NCBI RefSeq assembly: GCF_900112025.1
Contig: NZ_FOKL01000001.1
Location: 298,762-362,761 of the forward strand
Direction of reading: 5' to 3'
Source: Janthinobacterium sp. 344
Lineage (GTDB): Bacteria > Pseudomonadota > Gammaproteobacteria > Burkholderiales > Burkholderiaceae_D
DNA: 64,000 nucleotides
Made by a program: the position numbers and the translations under genes. Of this stretch, positions 29,101-35,671 are shown piece after piece (the stretch's first letter is position 1; the number at the start of each line of letters is the position of its first letter). The notes under the pieces were generated by a model that was given only the letters and a program-made list of their open reading frames with translations, was not told the origin of the DNA and did no database searches.

Positions 29101-29260
29101 GCGCCGACTGGCGTTCGTGCACGCCGACGAGCAGATAGCTGCCAATGATGGCAGGAATGACCAGGCCGCCAAACACCACCAGCAGCAGGGCGCCATAGAT
29201 CGACGAGCCATACAGGGCGCTCAGGCCGGCACGCAGGCGTTGGTAGGGTGAGTTAGACAT
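26144..29260 (-). CDS. Membrane PAS-GGDEF-EAL cyclic-di-GMP protein
   Basis: A 1038-residue sensor. Order: N-terminal transmembrane helix (about 20-45), periplasmic region of about 125 residues, second helix (about 165-185), HAMP linker, three PAS/PAC units (about 240-590), GGDEF domain with the intact motif LARLGGDEF, and EAL domain with intact VGVEALVRWNHP plus the downstream DDFGTGYSSL and IAEGVET loops. Both catalytic signatures are complete, so it could make and break c-di-GMP. The start is MSNSPYQRL. The oxidoreductase gene follows almost without gap. The periplasmic ligand is unknown. Confidence 0.93.
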   Translation of the reverse strand: MSNSPYQRLRAGLSALYGSSIYGALLLVVFGGLVIPAIIGSYLLVGVHERQSARTSLNEALQRNADILALGMQESLWNMNAESAHSLVESVMRDRAVLLVKVVGQGDTEFISLQAPQRPVGNLYRAERDILVRGERIGHVVVEMDDARSQQELREKQVSYIFVLGAQLAVSMALIVLFLNRRLLKPLRRLMRFSDRLSHGDFDTRLVSGSNDELGRLAAQLEQMRAAIRQLFEDVGQREERFRTIVTQVPGAVFRYRPDGPIDFVSDAIEEIAGYSARQFMRGTTHAWADLICPEDRREHRRAVKQAVRDVQPYALEYRIVDAFGTERWVAENGQPQAGEHGVTWVDGIIADISQRKHHEMRIEALLTEQSAILDNVMFGVMFVRHRRIISVNRRCEDLFGYGPGDMMGKSTAIVFTNPYDFEEAGERQYPALATGGDFSEERQYKRRDGSLFWALVSGCALDPQRPNEGSIWVYADITARKEAEEKLRLSATVLEHIADGVMVVDADGIIVTINPAFTQITGYSEAEALGRHASLTRSARHDAAFYQALWDELAASGFWRGEIWNQRKNGEVYLEWLTISAVRDTRAGSTHYVGVFSDITLIKESQEKLDHMAHHDPLTALPNRLLFHDRLQHALLRAGRDQEQLAILFIDLDRFKNVNDTLGHHVGDELLQKVAGQLTARLREGDTLARLGGDEFIVLLERIDGEYGATQVAEKLVTMFEQPFTVAGHELFVTCSVGISLYPDDALDLNMLIRNADVAMYQAKARGRNGYRFYAPSMTGEGVERLRLETFLRRSIEKNEIFLTYQPQVEIDTGRLVGVEALVRWNHPELGLVPPARFIPLAEDSGFINQLGKWVLDEACRQMMRWQAQGLRVPKMAVNLSVKQFERGSIAGMVADILKETGLEPQRLQLEVTESVIMNTGDALGFINDLHAIGVGLAIDDFGTGYSSLAYLKQLPVQTLKIDRSFIKDISTDVNDEAIAIAIIQLGKSMQLSVIAEGVETEEQAAFLLRHGCKLAQGYFYSRPVLAQDMLERWIDD

Positions 29261-29521
29261 GCGGCAACAGGGCAACAGGGATCAGGCGAGCGATCATCGA
29301 GCTTTACGGGGGAATCTGGTGGACGGGGCGGGAAGAAACTTTTTCAAGAGCAATTATGCATGGAAGAAGCGGGAAAAGTCACCAATAAACACGCGCGGAC
29401 AGTGACGTTGTGTCATATCGACAGGGCTGAAAAACCACACGCCGGACGGCATGCGGCGCGGGCGCCAGCAGAAAAGCGCGCGGCTTGCTATCATCGCGCC
29501 ACTTCACCTAGAGGAACTACC

Positions 29522-30028
29522 ATGACCTTCTCCATCTATTCCGCATCGATCCCCGTCTTCAAACAGATCCTGGGCAGCCTGACCGCCATCCTGGACAAGG
29601 CCGAAGCGCACGCGCAAGACAAGAAAATCGACCCGAACGCCCTGCTGCAATTCCGTTTGTTCCCGGACATGCTGCCGTTCGTGCGCCAGATCCAGATCGC
29701 CACCGACTTCGCCAAGGGCTGCGGCGCGCGCCTGGCCGGCGTGGCCGTGCCCCCGTACGAGGATAGCGAACAGAGCTTTGCGGAACTGAAAGCGCGCATC
29801 GTGAAGACCATCGCCTTCCTGGAAAGCCTGCCGCAGGCGGACATCGAGGGCAGCGAAACGCGCGCCATCACCACCGGCAGCGGCGAAAAGACCAAGCACT
29901 TCACGGGCCAGACCTACCTGTTCCACTACGCGCTGCCGCACTTCTTCTTCCACGCGACGACGGCGTACGACATCCTGCGCCACAACGGCATCGAAGTGGG
30001 CAAGAAGGATTTTATCGGCAGCTATTAA
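29522..30028 (+). CDS. DUF1993 family protein
   Basis: A 168-residue soluble protein matching DUF1993: SIYSASIPVFKQILGSLTAI at the start, FPDMLPFVRQIQIATDFAKG in the middle and the His-containing end HYALPHFFFHATTAYDILRHNG. The fold is thought to be a DinB-like four-helix bundle; the role is unknown. The start follows a strong GAGGA. A GGGGTCAGACCC repeat lies 20 nt after the stop. The 261 nt before it, back to the GGDEF gene, hold only presumed divergent promoters. Confidence 0.88.
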   Translation: MTFSIYSASIPVFKQILGSLTAILDKAEAHAQDKKIDPNALLQFRLFPDMLPFVRQIQIATDFAKGCGARLAGVAVPPYEDSEQSFAELKARIVKTIAFLESLPQADIEGSETRAITTGSGEKTKHFTGQTYLFHYALPHFFFHATTAYDILRHNGIEVGKKDFIGSY

Positions 30029-30048
30029 TAGTTGACGCCAATGGCACC

Positions 30049-30112
30049 GGGGTCAGACCCTCGCGGCCGCCAACGCTGAGCTCTGCGTTAGCGTCCTTGG
30101 GGGTCTGACCCC
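30049..30112. repeat. GGGGTCAGACCC inverted repeat, copy 4
   Basis: Outer arms GGGGTCAGACCC (30049-30060) and GGGTCTGACCCC (30101-30112) are exact complements. The 40-nt interior holds a second imperfect palindrome, AACGCTGAGCTCTGCGTT (30072-30089). The right flank reads CAGCCTTTGCCGTTGGGTTAAA-like sequence, as in copy 1. It sits between convergent genes. Confidence 0.8.
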
Positions 30113-30133
30113 AGCCTTTGCCGTTGGGTTAAA

Positions 30134-30328
30134 TCAGGTATTCCGGCGCGGATACCCTTGCGAAAGAATCCGCACCCACACCACTTCCTTCTCTTCATCC
30201 GTCATCGACACCCAGTGGGCCACTTCCACCACCGTACGGCCACAGCCGCGGCAGATTTCATCGAAGGTGGTCGAGCAGACGGCCACGCAGGGCGTGTCAG
30301 GCCGCAGCGGCAATTCCTTGTCGGCCAT
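30134..30328 (-). CDS. DUF1289 family protein
   Basis: A 64-residue protein with the DUF1289 cysteine signature: PCVAVCSTTFDEICRGCGRT, a four-cysteine cluster that may bind a metal, followed by the conserved EVAHWVSMTDEEK segment. The start overlaps the stop of the DUF1415 gene by one base (TGATG), so the two are translationally coupled. Function is unknown. Confidence 0.9.
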   Translation of the reverse strand: MADKELPLRPDTPCVAVCSTTFDEICRGCGRTVVEVAHWVSMTDEEKEVVWVRILSQGYPRRNT

Positions 30329-30900
30329 CAGGCCACCTTCGGCAAGCCGAGCTGTTCCCAGCCTTCGATGCCCAGCTTTTCCAGCGTGGCGATATTCTTG
30401 TCAAAGATCTCGGACGCTTCCGGGAAGGCCTCGACGGCGCGCTCGATGCTGTCTTCGCGCAGCAGGTGCAGGGTCGGGTACGGCGAACGGTTGGTGTAGT
30501 TGCTGATGTCGTCCTCGAACGTTTCGGCAAACTGGTAATGCGGGTGGAAACTGGCGACCTGCAATTCGCCGGCCAGATGCATGTCTTCCACGGCCGCGTC
30601 GGCCACGTCGAGGAACTCGTTGTAGTCGAGGAAATCATTGAGGGTGTACGGGTGGATCAGCAGCGTCGTGTCGATCTGCTCGGGGTCCGTGTCGGCGAGG
30701 ATTTGCAGCTCGTCCATCAGCAGCGCCGATAAATCTTCCGGATTGCTCGATTCGCACACCACGTAACGGATCTGCTTCTTGACGTGCACGGCCTTGGCGA
30801 ACGGGCACAGGTTCAGGCCGATCACGGCCTTTTCCAGCCAGGCAACGGTATTGGCGATGATGACGGCGTTGTCGTCGTCGTGGCGCGGCGGGGTGTTCAT
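30328..30900 (-). CDS. DUF1415 family protein
   Basis: A 190-residue protein matching DUF1415: TVAWLEKAVIGLNLCPFAKA near the N-terminus, TTLLIHPYTLNDFLDYNEFL in the middle and FHPHYQFAE, PYPTLHLLRE toward the C-terminus. Conserved Cys and His residues suggest an enzyme, but none is established. It forms a two-gene unit with the DUF1289 gene downstream. The start is the ATG at 30900. Confidence 0.9.
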   Translation of the reverse strand: MNTPPRHDDDNAVIIANTVAWLEKAVIGLNLCPFAKAVHVKKQIRYVVCESSNPEDLSALLMDELQILADTDPEQIDTTLLIHPYTLNDFLDYNEFLDVADAAVEDMHLAGELQVASFHPHYQFAETFEDDISNYTNRSPYPTLHLLREDSIERAVEAFPEASEIFDKNIATLEKLGIEGWEQLGLPKVA

Positions 30901-31146
30901 ATGCGTGCTCTCTATCTATCGGTAACGTGGCCGGCGCCTGAATGGCCGGCCCACCCCAAATTGTACGCACTCTTTGCGCAGTCTCATACCCGGCGTCCGC
31001 CAGCCTTGCGCCAGCATCGTCGCCATGTATGCTATAACAGCGGCCGAATCACGCAAAGGGCAAATTAAATTTGCAATAATTGCACTATTATCGAATGGAA
31101 ACTTAGCTATTTCCGCCTATGTGCTGTCATCATGCTGACATAATTC

Positions 31147-31176
31147 TTGACTCCAGCATGTGGATATACGTACACT
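31147..31176 (+). promoter_or_regulatory. Probable promoter of mltD
   Basis: TTGACT (31147-31152) and TACACT (31171-31176) are 18 nt apart; the start would be near 31183, about 50 nt before the ATG. The 331-bp divergent gap 30901-31231 has otherwise an AT-rich stretch (31060-31140) and no gene. Confidence 0.45.
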
Positions 31177-31231
31177 CGCTGCTGAATCATGGGTCTGTCC
31201 GATGTTTCTCCGACGACAACAATGGAACACT

Positions 31232-32644
31232 ATGCACGAAAACTCCTTTAAATCTACCGTCCTGGCGGCGTTGGCCCTGGCGCTTGCGCCCGCCCTCAGC
31301 CAGGCGTACGAAGCCGGTGTTGAGAGCGATAACGCGCCAGTCGCCGCCACCACGCCCGCCCTGATCCCGATGACTCCCCAAGTCACGGCGAAACCCCCCA
31401 CCCTCGACAACCGCCTGCAAAAGACCGACCGTCTGCTGAAAAATCTCAGCGACAATTCCGATCCGCTGCGCGAAGCCGACGTCTGGGGCCGCATCCGCAG
31501 CGGCTATGCGATTCCTGACATCAACAACCAGCTGGTGGCCAACCACGTCAACTGGTACGCCACCCGCCCCGACTACATCGCCCGCACCACGGCGCGCGCC
31601 TCGCGCTACATCTTCCACGTGGTGCAGGAACTGGAAAAGCGCGGCATGCCGACAGAACTGGCCTTGCTGCCGTTCATCGAGTCCGCCTTTAATCCACAAG
31701 CGTTCTCCAGCGCCAATGCGGCCGGCATGTGGCAATTCGTGCCCGCCACCGGACGCGACTTCAACCTCAAGCAAAACATGTTCAAGGACGAACGCCGCGG
31801 CGTGCTGGCCTCGACCGATGCGGCCCTGACGTACCTGCAGCGCCTGTATGACATGTTTGGCGACTGGCAACTGGCCCTGGCCGCCTACAACTGGGGCGAA
31901 GGCTCGGTGCAGCGCGCCATCAAGAAAAACCAGGCGCTGGGCAAGCCCACCGATTTCGAAAGCCTGGCCGACCTGATGCCGGCCGAAACGCGCAATTACG
32001 TGCCGAAGCTGCAAGCGGTGAAAAACATCATCGCCAATCCGGCCCAGTACGGCCTGACCCTGCCCGTCGTCGACAACCAGCCCTACTTCACGGCCATCGA
32101 CAAGACCAGCGACATCGACATCACCGTCGCCGCCCAGCTGGCAGAACTGTCGATGGATGAATTCAAGGCCTTGAATCCGCAATTTAACCGCCCCGTCATC
32201 ATCGGCGGCGAAAAGACCAAGATTCTGCTGCCGCAGGAAAACGCCGCCAAGTTCACCACCAACCTGGCGCAATGGGGCCATGCCTTGTCCAGCTGGACGA
32301 CGCACAAGATCACCAACGCGCGTGAACGCATCGAGACGCTGGCGTCGAAATTCGGCACCACGGCCGACGTGCTGCGCCAGGCCAACAACATTCCCCAGCG
32401 CACCCGCCTGCGTGCCGGCTCCACCATCCTCGTGCCGAAAACCTCGGCCACGATGAACAAGGACATCACCCAGGAAATCGCCGACAGCGCCACCATGCTG
32501 CTGGAAGCGGACCGCCCTGAGCGGGCCGCGAAGGCCGTGCGCCATGCCGCCAAGGGCGGCAAGGTGCAGGCCGCGCCAATTTCCCTGGTGAAACCACGCA
32601 TCCAGCGCGGCGGCGGCAACAGCCGTGCCAAGGCCCGCCATTGA
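31232..32644 (+). CDS. mltD: Membrane-bound lytic murein transglycosylase D
   Basis: A 470-residue peptidoglycan-cleaving enzyme. A signal peptide ends at ALSQA. The SLT/GH23 domain contains the catalytic Glu in LLPFIESAFNPQAFSS, then AAGMWQFVPATGR and the AYNWGEGSVQRAI motif. The C-terminal half holds LysM-type peptidoglycan-binding sequence (about 320-415). No lipobox is seen, unlike E. coli MltD, so membrane anchoring is not assured. The start MHENSFKST has a GGAAC box. A repeat element (copy D) begins 3 nt after the stop. Confidence 0.93.
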   Translation: MHENSFKSTVLAALALALAPALSQAYEAGVESDNAPVAATTPALIPMTPQVTAKPPTLDNRLQKTDRLLKNLSDNSDPLREADVWGRIRSGYAIPDINNQLVANHVNWYATRPDYIARTTARASRYIFHVVQELEKRGMPTELALLPFIESAFNPQAFSSANAAGMWQFVPATGRDFNLKQNMFKDERRGVLASTDAALTYLQRLYDMFGDWQLALAAYNWGEGSVQRAIKKNQALGKPTDFESLADLMPAETRNYVPKLQAVKNIIANPAQYGLTLPVVDNQPYFTAIDKTSDIDITVAAQLAELSMDEFKALNPQFNRPVIIGGEKTKILLPQENAAKFTTNLAQWGHALSSWTTHKITNARERIETLASKFGTTADVLRQANNIPQRTRLRAGSTILVPKTSATMNKDITQEIADSATMLLEADRPERAAKAVRHAAKGGKVQAAPISLVKPRIQRGGGNSRAKARH

Positions 32645-32647
32645 GTA

Positions 32648-32777
32648 CATCTGTCATGCGCTGCCGCGCGTCGTAATGTGCAGCCTGCGATGCCCACCGT
32701 ACTGGAAGTACGGTGGCGCATCGCAGGCCAACGGCGGCGCCGAGCCTTGCTTGCGCGCGCTACGCTTCTGTCAGATG
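32648..32777 (-). repeat. Structured intergenic repeat, copy D
   Basis: Terminal arms CATCTGTCA (32648-32656) and TGTCAGATG (32769-32777) pair with one mismatch. Read on the minus strand it shows the left box CGTAGCGCGCG, GGCGCCG, and the right box CGACGCGCGGCAG. The centre is a 21-bp stem with one bulge (32683-32703 against 32707-32728) that contains CCGTACT/AGTACGG, as in copy B. It fills most of the 242-bp mltD-fabI gap. Confidence 0.8.
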
Positions 32778-32886
32778 CCGCCAGGTCTGGCGCGTTACCA
32801 GCCTCGGACGTCCATCGGCCGCCACAGCTTTGCTGTCGCGGCCGCTTGCACATCCGCCCGACCCACCACCCCAGACAGGAGTCGTC

Positions 32887-33675
32887 ATGGCTTTCTTGCA
32901 AGGCAAAAAAATCCTCATCACGGGCTTGCTGTCGAACCGCTCCATCGCCTATGGCATCGCCAAGGCCTGCCACCGCGAAGGCGCAAGCCTGGCGTTTACC
33001 TATGTGGGCGAACGCTTCCAGGAGCGCATCACGGAATTCGCGGCCGAATTCGGCAGCGAATTGGTGTTCGACTGCGATGTGTCCAGCGATGAACAGATCA
33101 GCGCCGTCTTCCGCGACCTGGCGCACCACTGGGAACACCTCGATGGCCTGGTGCACGCCATCGGCTTCGCCCCGCGCGAAGCCATCGCCGGCGACTTCCT
33201 CGACGGCTTGTCGCGCGACAGCTTCCGCATCGCGCACGATATTTCCGCCTACAGCTTCCCCGCCATGGCCAAGGCCGCCCTGCCCCTGCTGCATCCGGGC
33301 GCATCGGTGCTGACCCTGACGTATCTGGGCGCCGTGCGGGCCGTGCCTTACTACAACACCATGGGCCTGGCCAAGGCATCGCTGGAAGCGTCCGTGCGCT
33401 ACCTGGCCGAATCGCTGGGTCCGCGCGGCATCCGCGCCAATGGCATCTCCGCCGGCCCCATCAAGACCCTCGCCGCTTCCGGCATCAAGGATTTCAGCAA
33501 GCTGCTGGGTTTTGTGGCCGAGCACGCCCCGCTGCGGCGCAACGTCACCATCGAGGAAGTGGGCAACACGGCCGCCTTCCTGCTGTCTGACCTGGCGTCC
33601 GGCATCACGGGCGAGATCACCTACGTCGATGGCGGCTTTTCGCACGTGATGGCGGTGAATCCCGAAGTAGAGTGA
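32887..33675 (+). CDS. fabI: Enoyl-ACP reductase [NADH]
   Basis: FabI performs the last reduction of each fatty-acid elongation cycle. [17 protein letters not shown] binds NADH, and catalytic residues align with E. coli numbering: Tyr146 (LTYLG), Tyr156 and Lys163 (YYNTMGLAK). The length of 262 is standard. AGGAG lies 8 nt before the ATG. The gene stands apart from the fab block at 13.6-19.1 kb. A longer open frame upstream runs through the repeat and is not coding. Confidence 0.97.
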   Translation: MAFLQGKKILITGLLSNRSIAYGIAKACHREGASLAFTYVGERFQERITEFAAEFGSELVFDCDVSSDEQISAVFRDLAHHWEHLDGLVHAIGFAPREAIAGDFLDGLSRDSFRIAHDISAYSFPAMAKAALPLLHPGASVLTLTYLGAVRAVPYYNTMGLAKASLEASVRYLAESLGPRGIRANGISAGPIKTLAASGIKDFSKLLGFVAEHAPLRRNVTIEEVGNTAAFLLSDLASGITGEITYVDGGFSHVMAVNPEVE

Positions 33676-33893
33676 GACGGCGGCCGCGCGTGGATCATCC
33701 GCTGGCACCGGCGACGCGGCAAGGCGGCCATGCCCTGGCAGCGGCGCCGGCAACGCCGATGCTGGCCCACATCGCGGTCGAGCTCGACGCCTGGCGACAC
33801 GCATGAACGTGCGGAAAACTACGTATCTTTACTGATTTCACATAGGAAACACGTGAAAAACGTGGTAGAACTTTCGTTTCCTCCCATTTAGGC

Positions 33894-33923
33894 AGTGCAA
33901 AATGGCGGCAAATACGGTATAGT
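33894..33923 (+). promoter_or_regulatory. Probable promoter of the DEAD-box helicase
   Basis: TATAGT (33918-33923) is a good -10; TGCAAA 16 nt upstream is a weak -35. Transcription near 33930 would give a leader of about 260 nt. The surrounding AT-rich sequence contrasts with the GC-rich 33676-33800 just after fabI, in which I see no supported gene. Confidence 0.45.
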
Positions 33924-33929
33924 GTCGTT

Positions 33930-34189
33930 GTGCGCTGCAATATGTTCCCTTGAAGCGATGGCAACACCGCAGTTATATGCACTACAAACTTAGCAGCTTC
34001 GCAAGCCTTAGCACATCCACAGGATGTCGCTTATAAAGCCCTCCCGCCTTGTGTGTCGCACCTGACACCGTCCCGGCGCAAAGCTTTTGTGCCGAAATTT
34101 CTTTCTAGTTGAGTCATTTCGTTTTGGTTGGCGTTGCTATTTTGCGTTCTGCTTTTTGCAAGAACGCTGATTTTCACGAAAGAAAAAGA
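33930..34189 (+). promoter_or_regulatory. Long 5' leader of the DEAD-box helicase mRNA
   Basis: About 260 nt of AT-rich, non-coding sequence precede the helicase ATG; the total gap after fabI is 514 bp. Short inverted pieces (GCGTTCT...AGAACGC at 34144-34150 and 34161-34167) can fold close to the start codon. Long leaders like this are known for cold-inducible helicase and csp mRNAs of other bacteria; that this one is temperature-controlled is an inference. Confidence 0.4.
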
Positions 34190-35596
34190 ATGACATTTGA
34201 ATCCTTAGGCCTGCATCCGTCCATCCTCGCCGCTCTGACCGAATCGGGCTACACCGCGCCAACCGCGGTACAGTCGCAAGCGATTCCCGCCGCGATCGAA
34301 GGCCGCGACCTGCTGGTCTCGTCGCAGACCGGTTCGGGCAAGACCGCGGCATTCATGCTGCCGTCGCTGCACAAACTGGCCAGCGCCGAACAAAGCGCCG
34401 CCGGCAAGACGCCGAACCAGGAAATGCAAGCATCGCGCGCCCGCGGCGAGCGTCCACGCTTCAAGGCTGCCCAGCCAAAAATGCTGGTGCTGACGCCAAC
34501 GCGTGAACTGGCCCTGCAAGTGACCACGAATACCGACAAGTACAGCACCGGCATCCGCCGCATCAAGGCTGTGTCGATCCTGGGCGGCATGCCTTACCCG
34601 AAACAGATGCAATTGCTGGCCAAGAATCCTGAGATTCTGGTCGCGACCCCTGGCCGTCTGATCGACCACATGGATTCGGGCAAGATCGACTTCTCGCAAC
34701 TGGAAATCCTGGTGCTGGACGAAGCCGACCGCATGCTGGACATGGGTTTCATCGATGATATCGAAAAGATCGTCGAAGCGACACCGGAAGGCCGTCAAAC
34801 CATGCTGTTCTCGGCAACCTTGGACGGCGTGGTCGGCAACATGGCCCGTCGCATCACGAAGAACCCGCTGGTCATCCAGGTGGCAAGCTCGAGCAACAAG
34901 CACGAAAACATCACCCAGCGCGTCCACTTCGTCGACGATCTGTCGCACAAGAATCGCCTGCTGGATCACCTGCTGCGCGACGAAACGCTGGACCAGGCTG
35001 TTGTGTTCACCGCCACCAAGCGTGACGCCGACACCATCGCCGACCGTCTGAACATCGCCGGTTTCTCGGCTGCCGCCTTGCACGGCGACATGCACCAGGG
35101 CGCGCGTAACCGCACCCTGGACGGCATGCGCCGCGGCCAGGTCAAGGTACTGGTCGCCACCGACGTTGCCGCCCGCGGTATCGACGTGCCAACGATCACC
35201 CACGTGTTCAACTACGATCTGCCGAAGTTCCCGGAAGACTACGTCCACCGCATCGGCCGTACCGGCCGCGCTGGCCGCAATGGCCTGGCCATCTCGCTGG
35301 TGAACCACGCTGAAGGCATGAACGTCAAGCGTATCGAACGCTTCACCAAGCAATTGATCCCGGTCAATGTCATCGAAGGTTTCGAGCCAAAGAAAACGGC
35401 ATCGGCACCACGTTCGAGCGCCCGTCCAGGCGGCTGGAAACCAGGTGACAACCGCGGCGGCGCAAAACCAGGCCAACGCACGTTCAGCAAGCCGGGCGCA
35501 CCACGCAAAGATGGCGCACCGAGCACCGGCGGCGGCTACAAGGGTTCCAACCCGCGCAGCACCGACGGCGCACGCCGCAGCTACGGCGACCGTTAA
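34190..35596 (+). CDS. DEAD-box RNA helicase (RhlE/DeaD type)
   Basis: A 468-residue ATP-dependent RNA helicase. Motifs in order: Q-motif region (PTAVQSQAIPAA), I (SSQTGSGKT), Ia (PTRELALQV), Ib (TPGRLIDH), II (VLDEADRMLDMGF), III (SAT), IV-V (ATDVAARGIDVP) and VI (HRIGRTGRAGRNG). The C-terminal tail (about 400-468) is basic and rich in Gly, Pro, Ser and Arg, typical of RNA-binding extensions. Start: MTFESLGLHPS, as in the family; an earlier in-frame TTG is unlikely. It lies behind a long leader and ends at a strong terminator. Confidence 0.93.
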   Translation: MTFESLGLHPSILAALTESGYTAPTAVQSQAIPAAIEGRDLLVSSQTGSGKTAAFMLPSLHKLASAEQSAAGKTPNQEMQASRARGERPRFKAAQPKMLVLTPTRELALQVTTNTDKYSTGIRRIKAVSILGGMPYPKQMQLLAKNPEILVATPGRLIDHMDSGKIDFSQLEILVLDEADRMLDMGFIDDIEKIVEATPEGRQTMLFSATLDGVVGNMARRITKNPLVIQVASSSNKHENITQRVHFVDDLSHKNRLLDHLLRDETLDQAVVFTATKRDADTIADRLNIAGFSAAALHGDMHQGARNRTLDGMRRGQVKVLVATDVAARGIDVPTITHVFNYDLPKFPEDYVHRIGRTGRAGRNGLAISLVNHAEGMNVKRIERFTKQLIPVNVIEGFEPKKTASAPRSSARPGGWKPGDNRGGAKPGQRTFSKPGAPRKDGAPSTGGGYKGSNPRSTDGARRSYGDR

Positions 35597-35631
35597 TCAC
35601 GGCGCCATGCCGCCAGCAGGCGGCAGGCAAT

Positions 35632-35670
35632 AAAAAACGGCCACCAGATCGCTCTGGTGGCCGTTTTTTT
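35632..35670 (+). terminator. Strong bidirectional terminator of the helicase gene
   Basis: ACGGCCACCAGA (35637-35648) pairs exactly with TCTGGTGGCCGT (35653-35664), with A6 before and T7 after, so it works on both strands. The IS1595-type element is inserted directly after its T-tract and has duplicated that tract. Confidence 0.92.
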
Positions 35671-35671
35671 A

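Noticed and set aside
25757-29251. Plus-strand frame of 1164 codons opposite the GGDEF-EAL gene
   Set aside because: Same third-position GC effect; no recognisable domain and the sense protein has complete catalytic motifs.
31160-31231. N-terminal extension of mltD by 24 codons
   Set aside because: It would precede and spoil the clear signal peptide, and it overlaps the presumed promoter and start of transcription.
32713-32886. N-terminal extension of fabI by 58 codons
   Set aside because: It runs through repeat copy D; the accepted start has a strong AGGAG and matches E. coli numbering of the catalytic residues.
33690-33806. Short GTG-started frame (38 codons) right after fabI with coding-like composition
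   Set aside because: No ribosome-binding site and no similarity that I can recognise; it could be a remnant of a gene but the evidence is too thin to list it.
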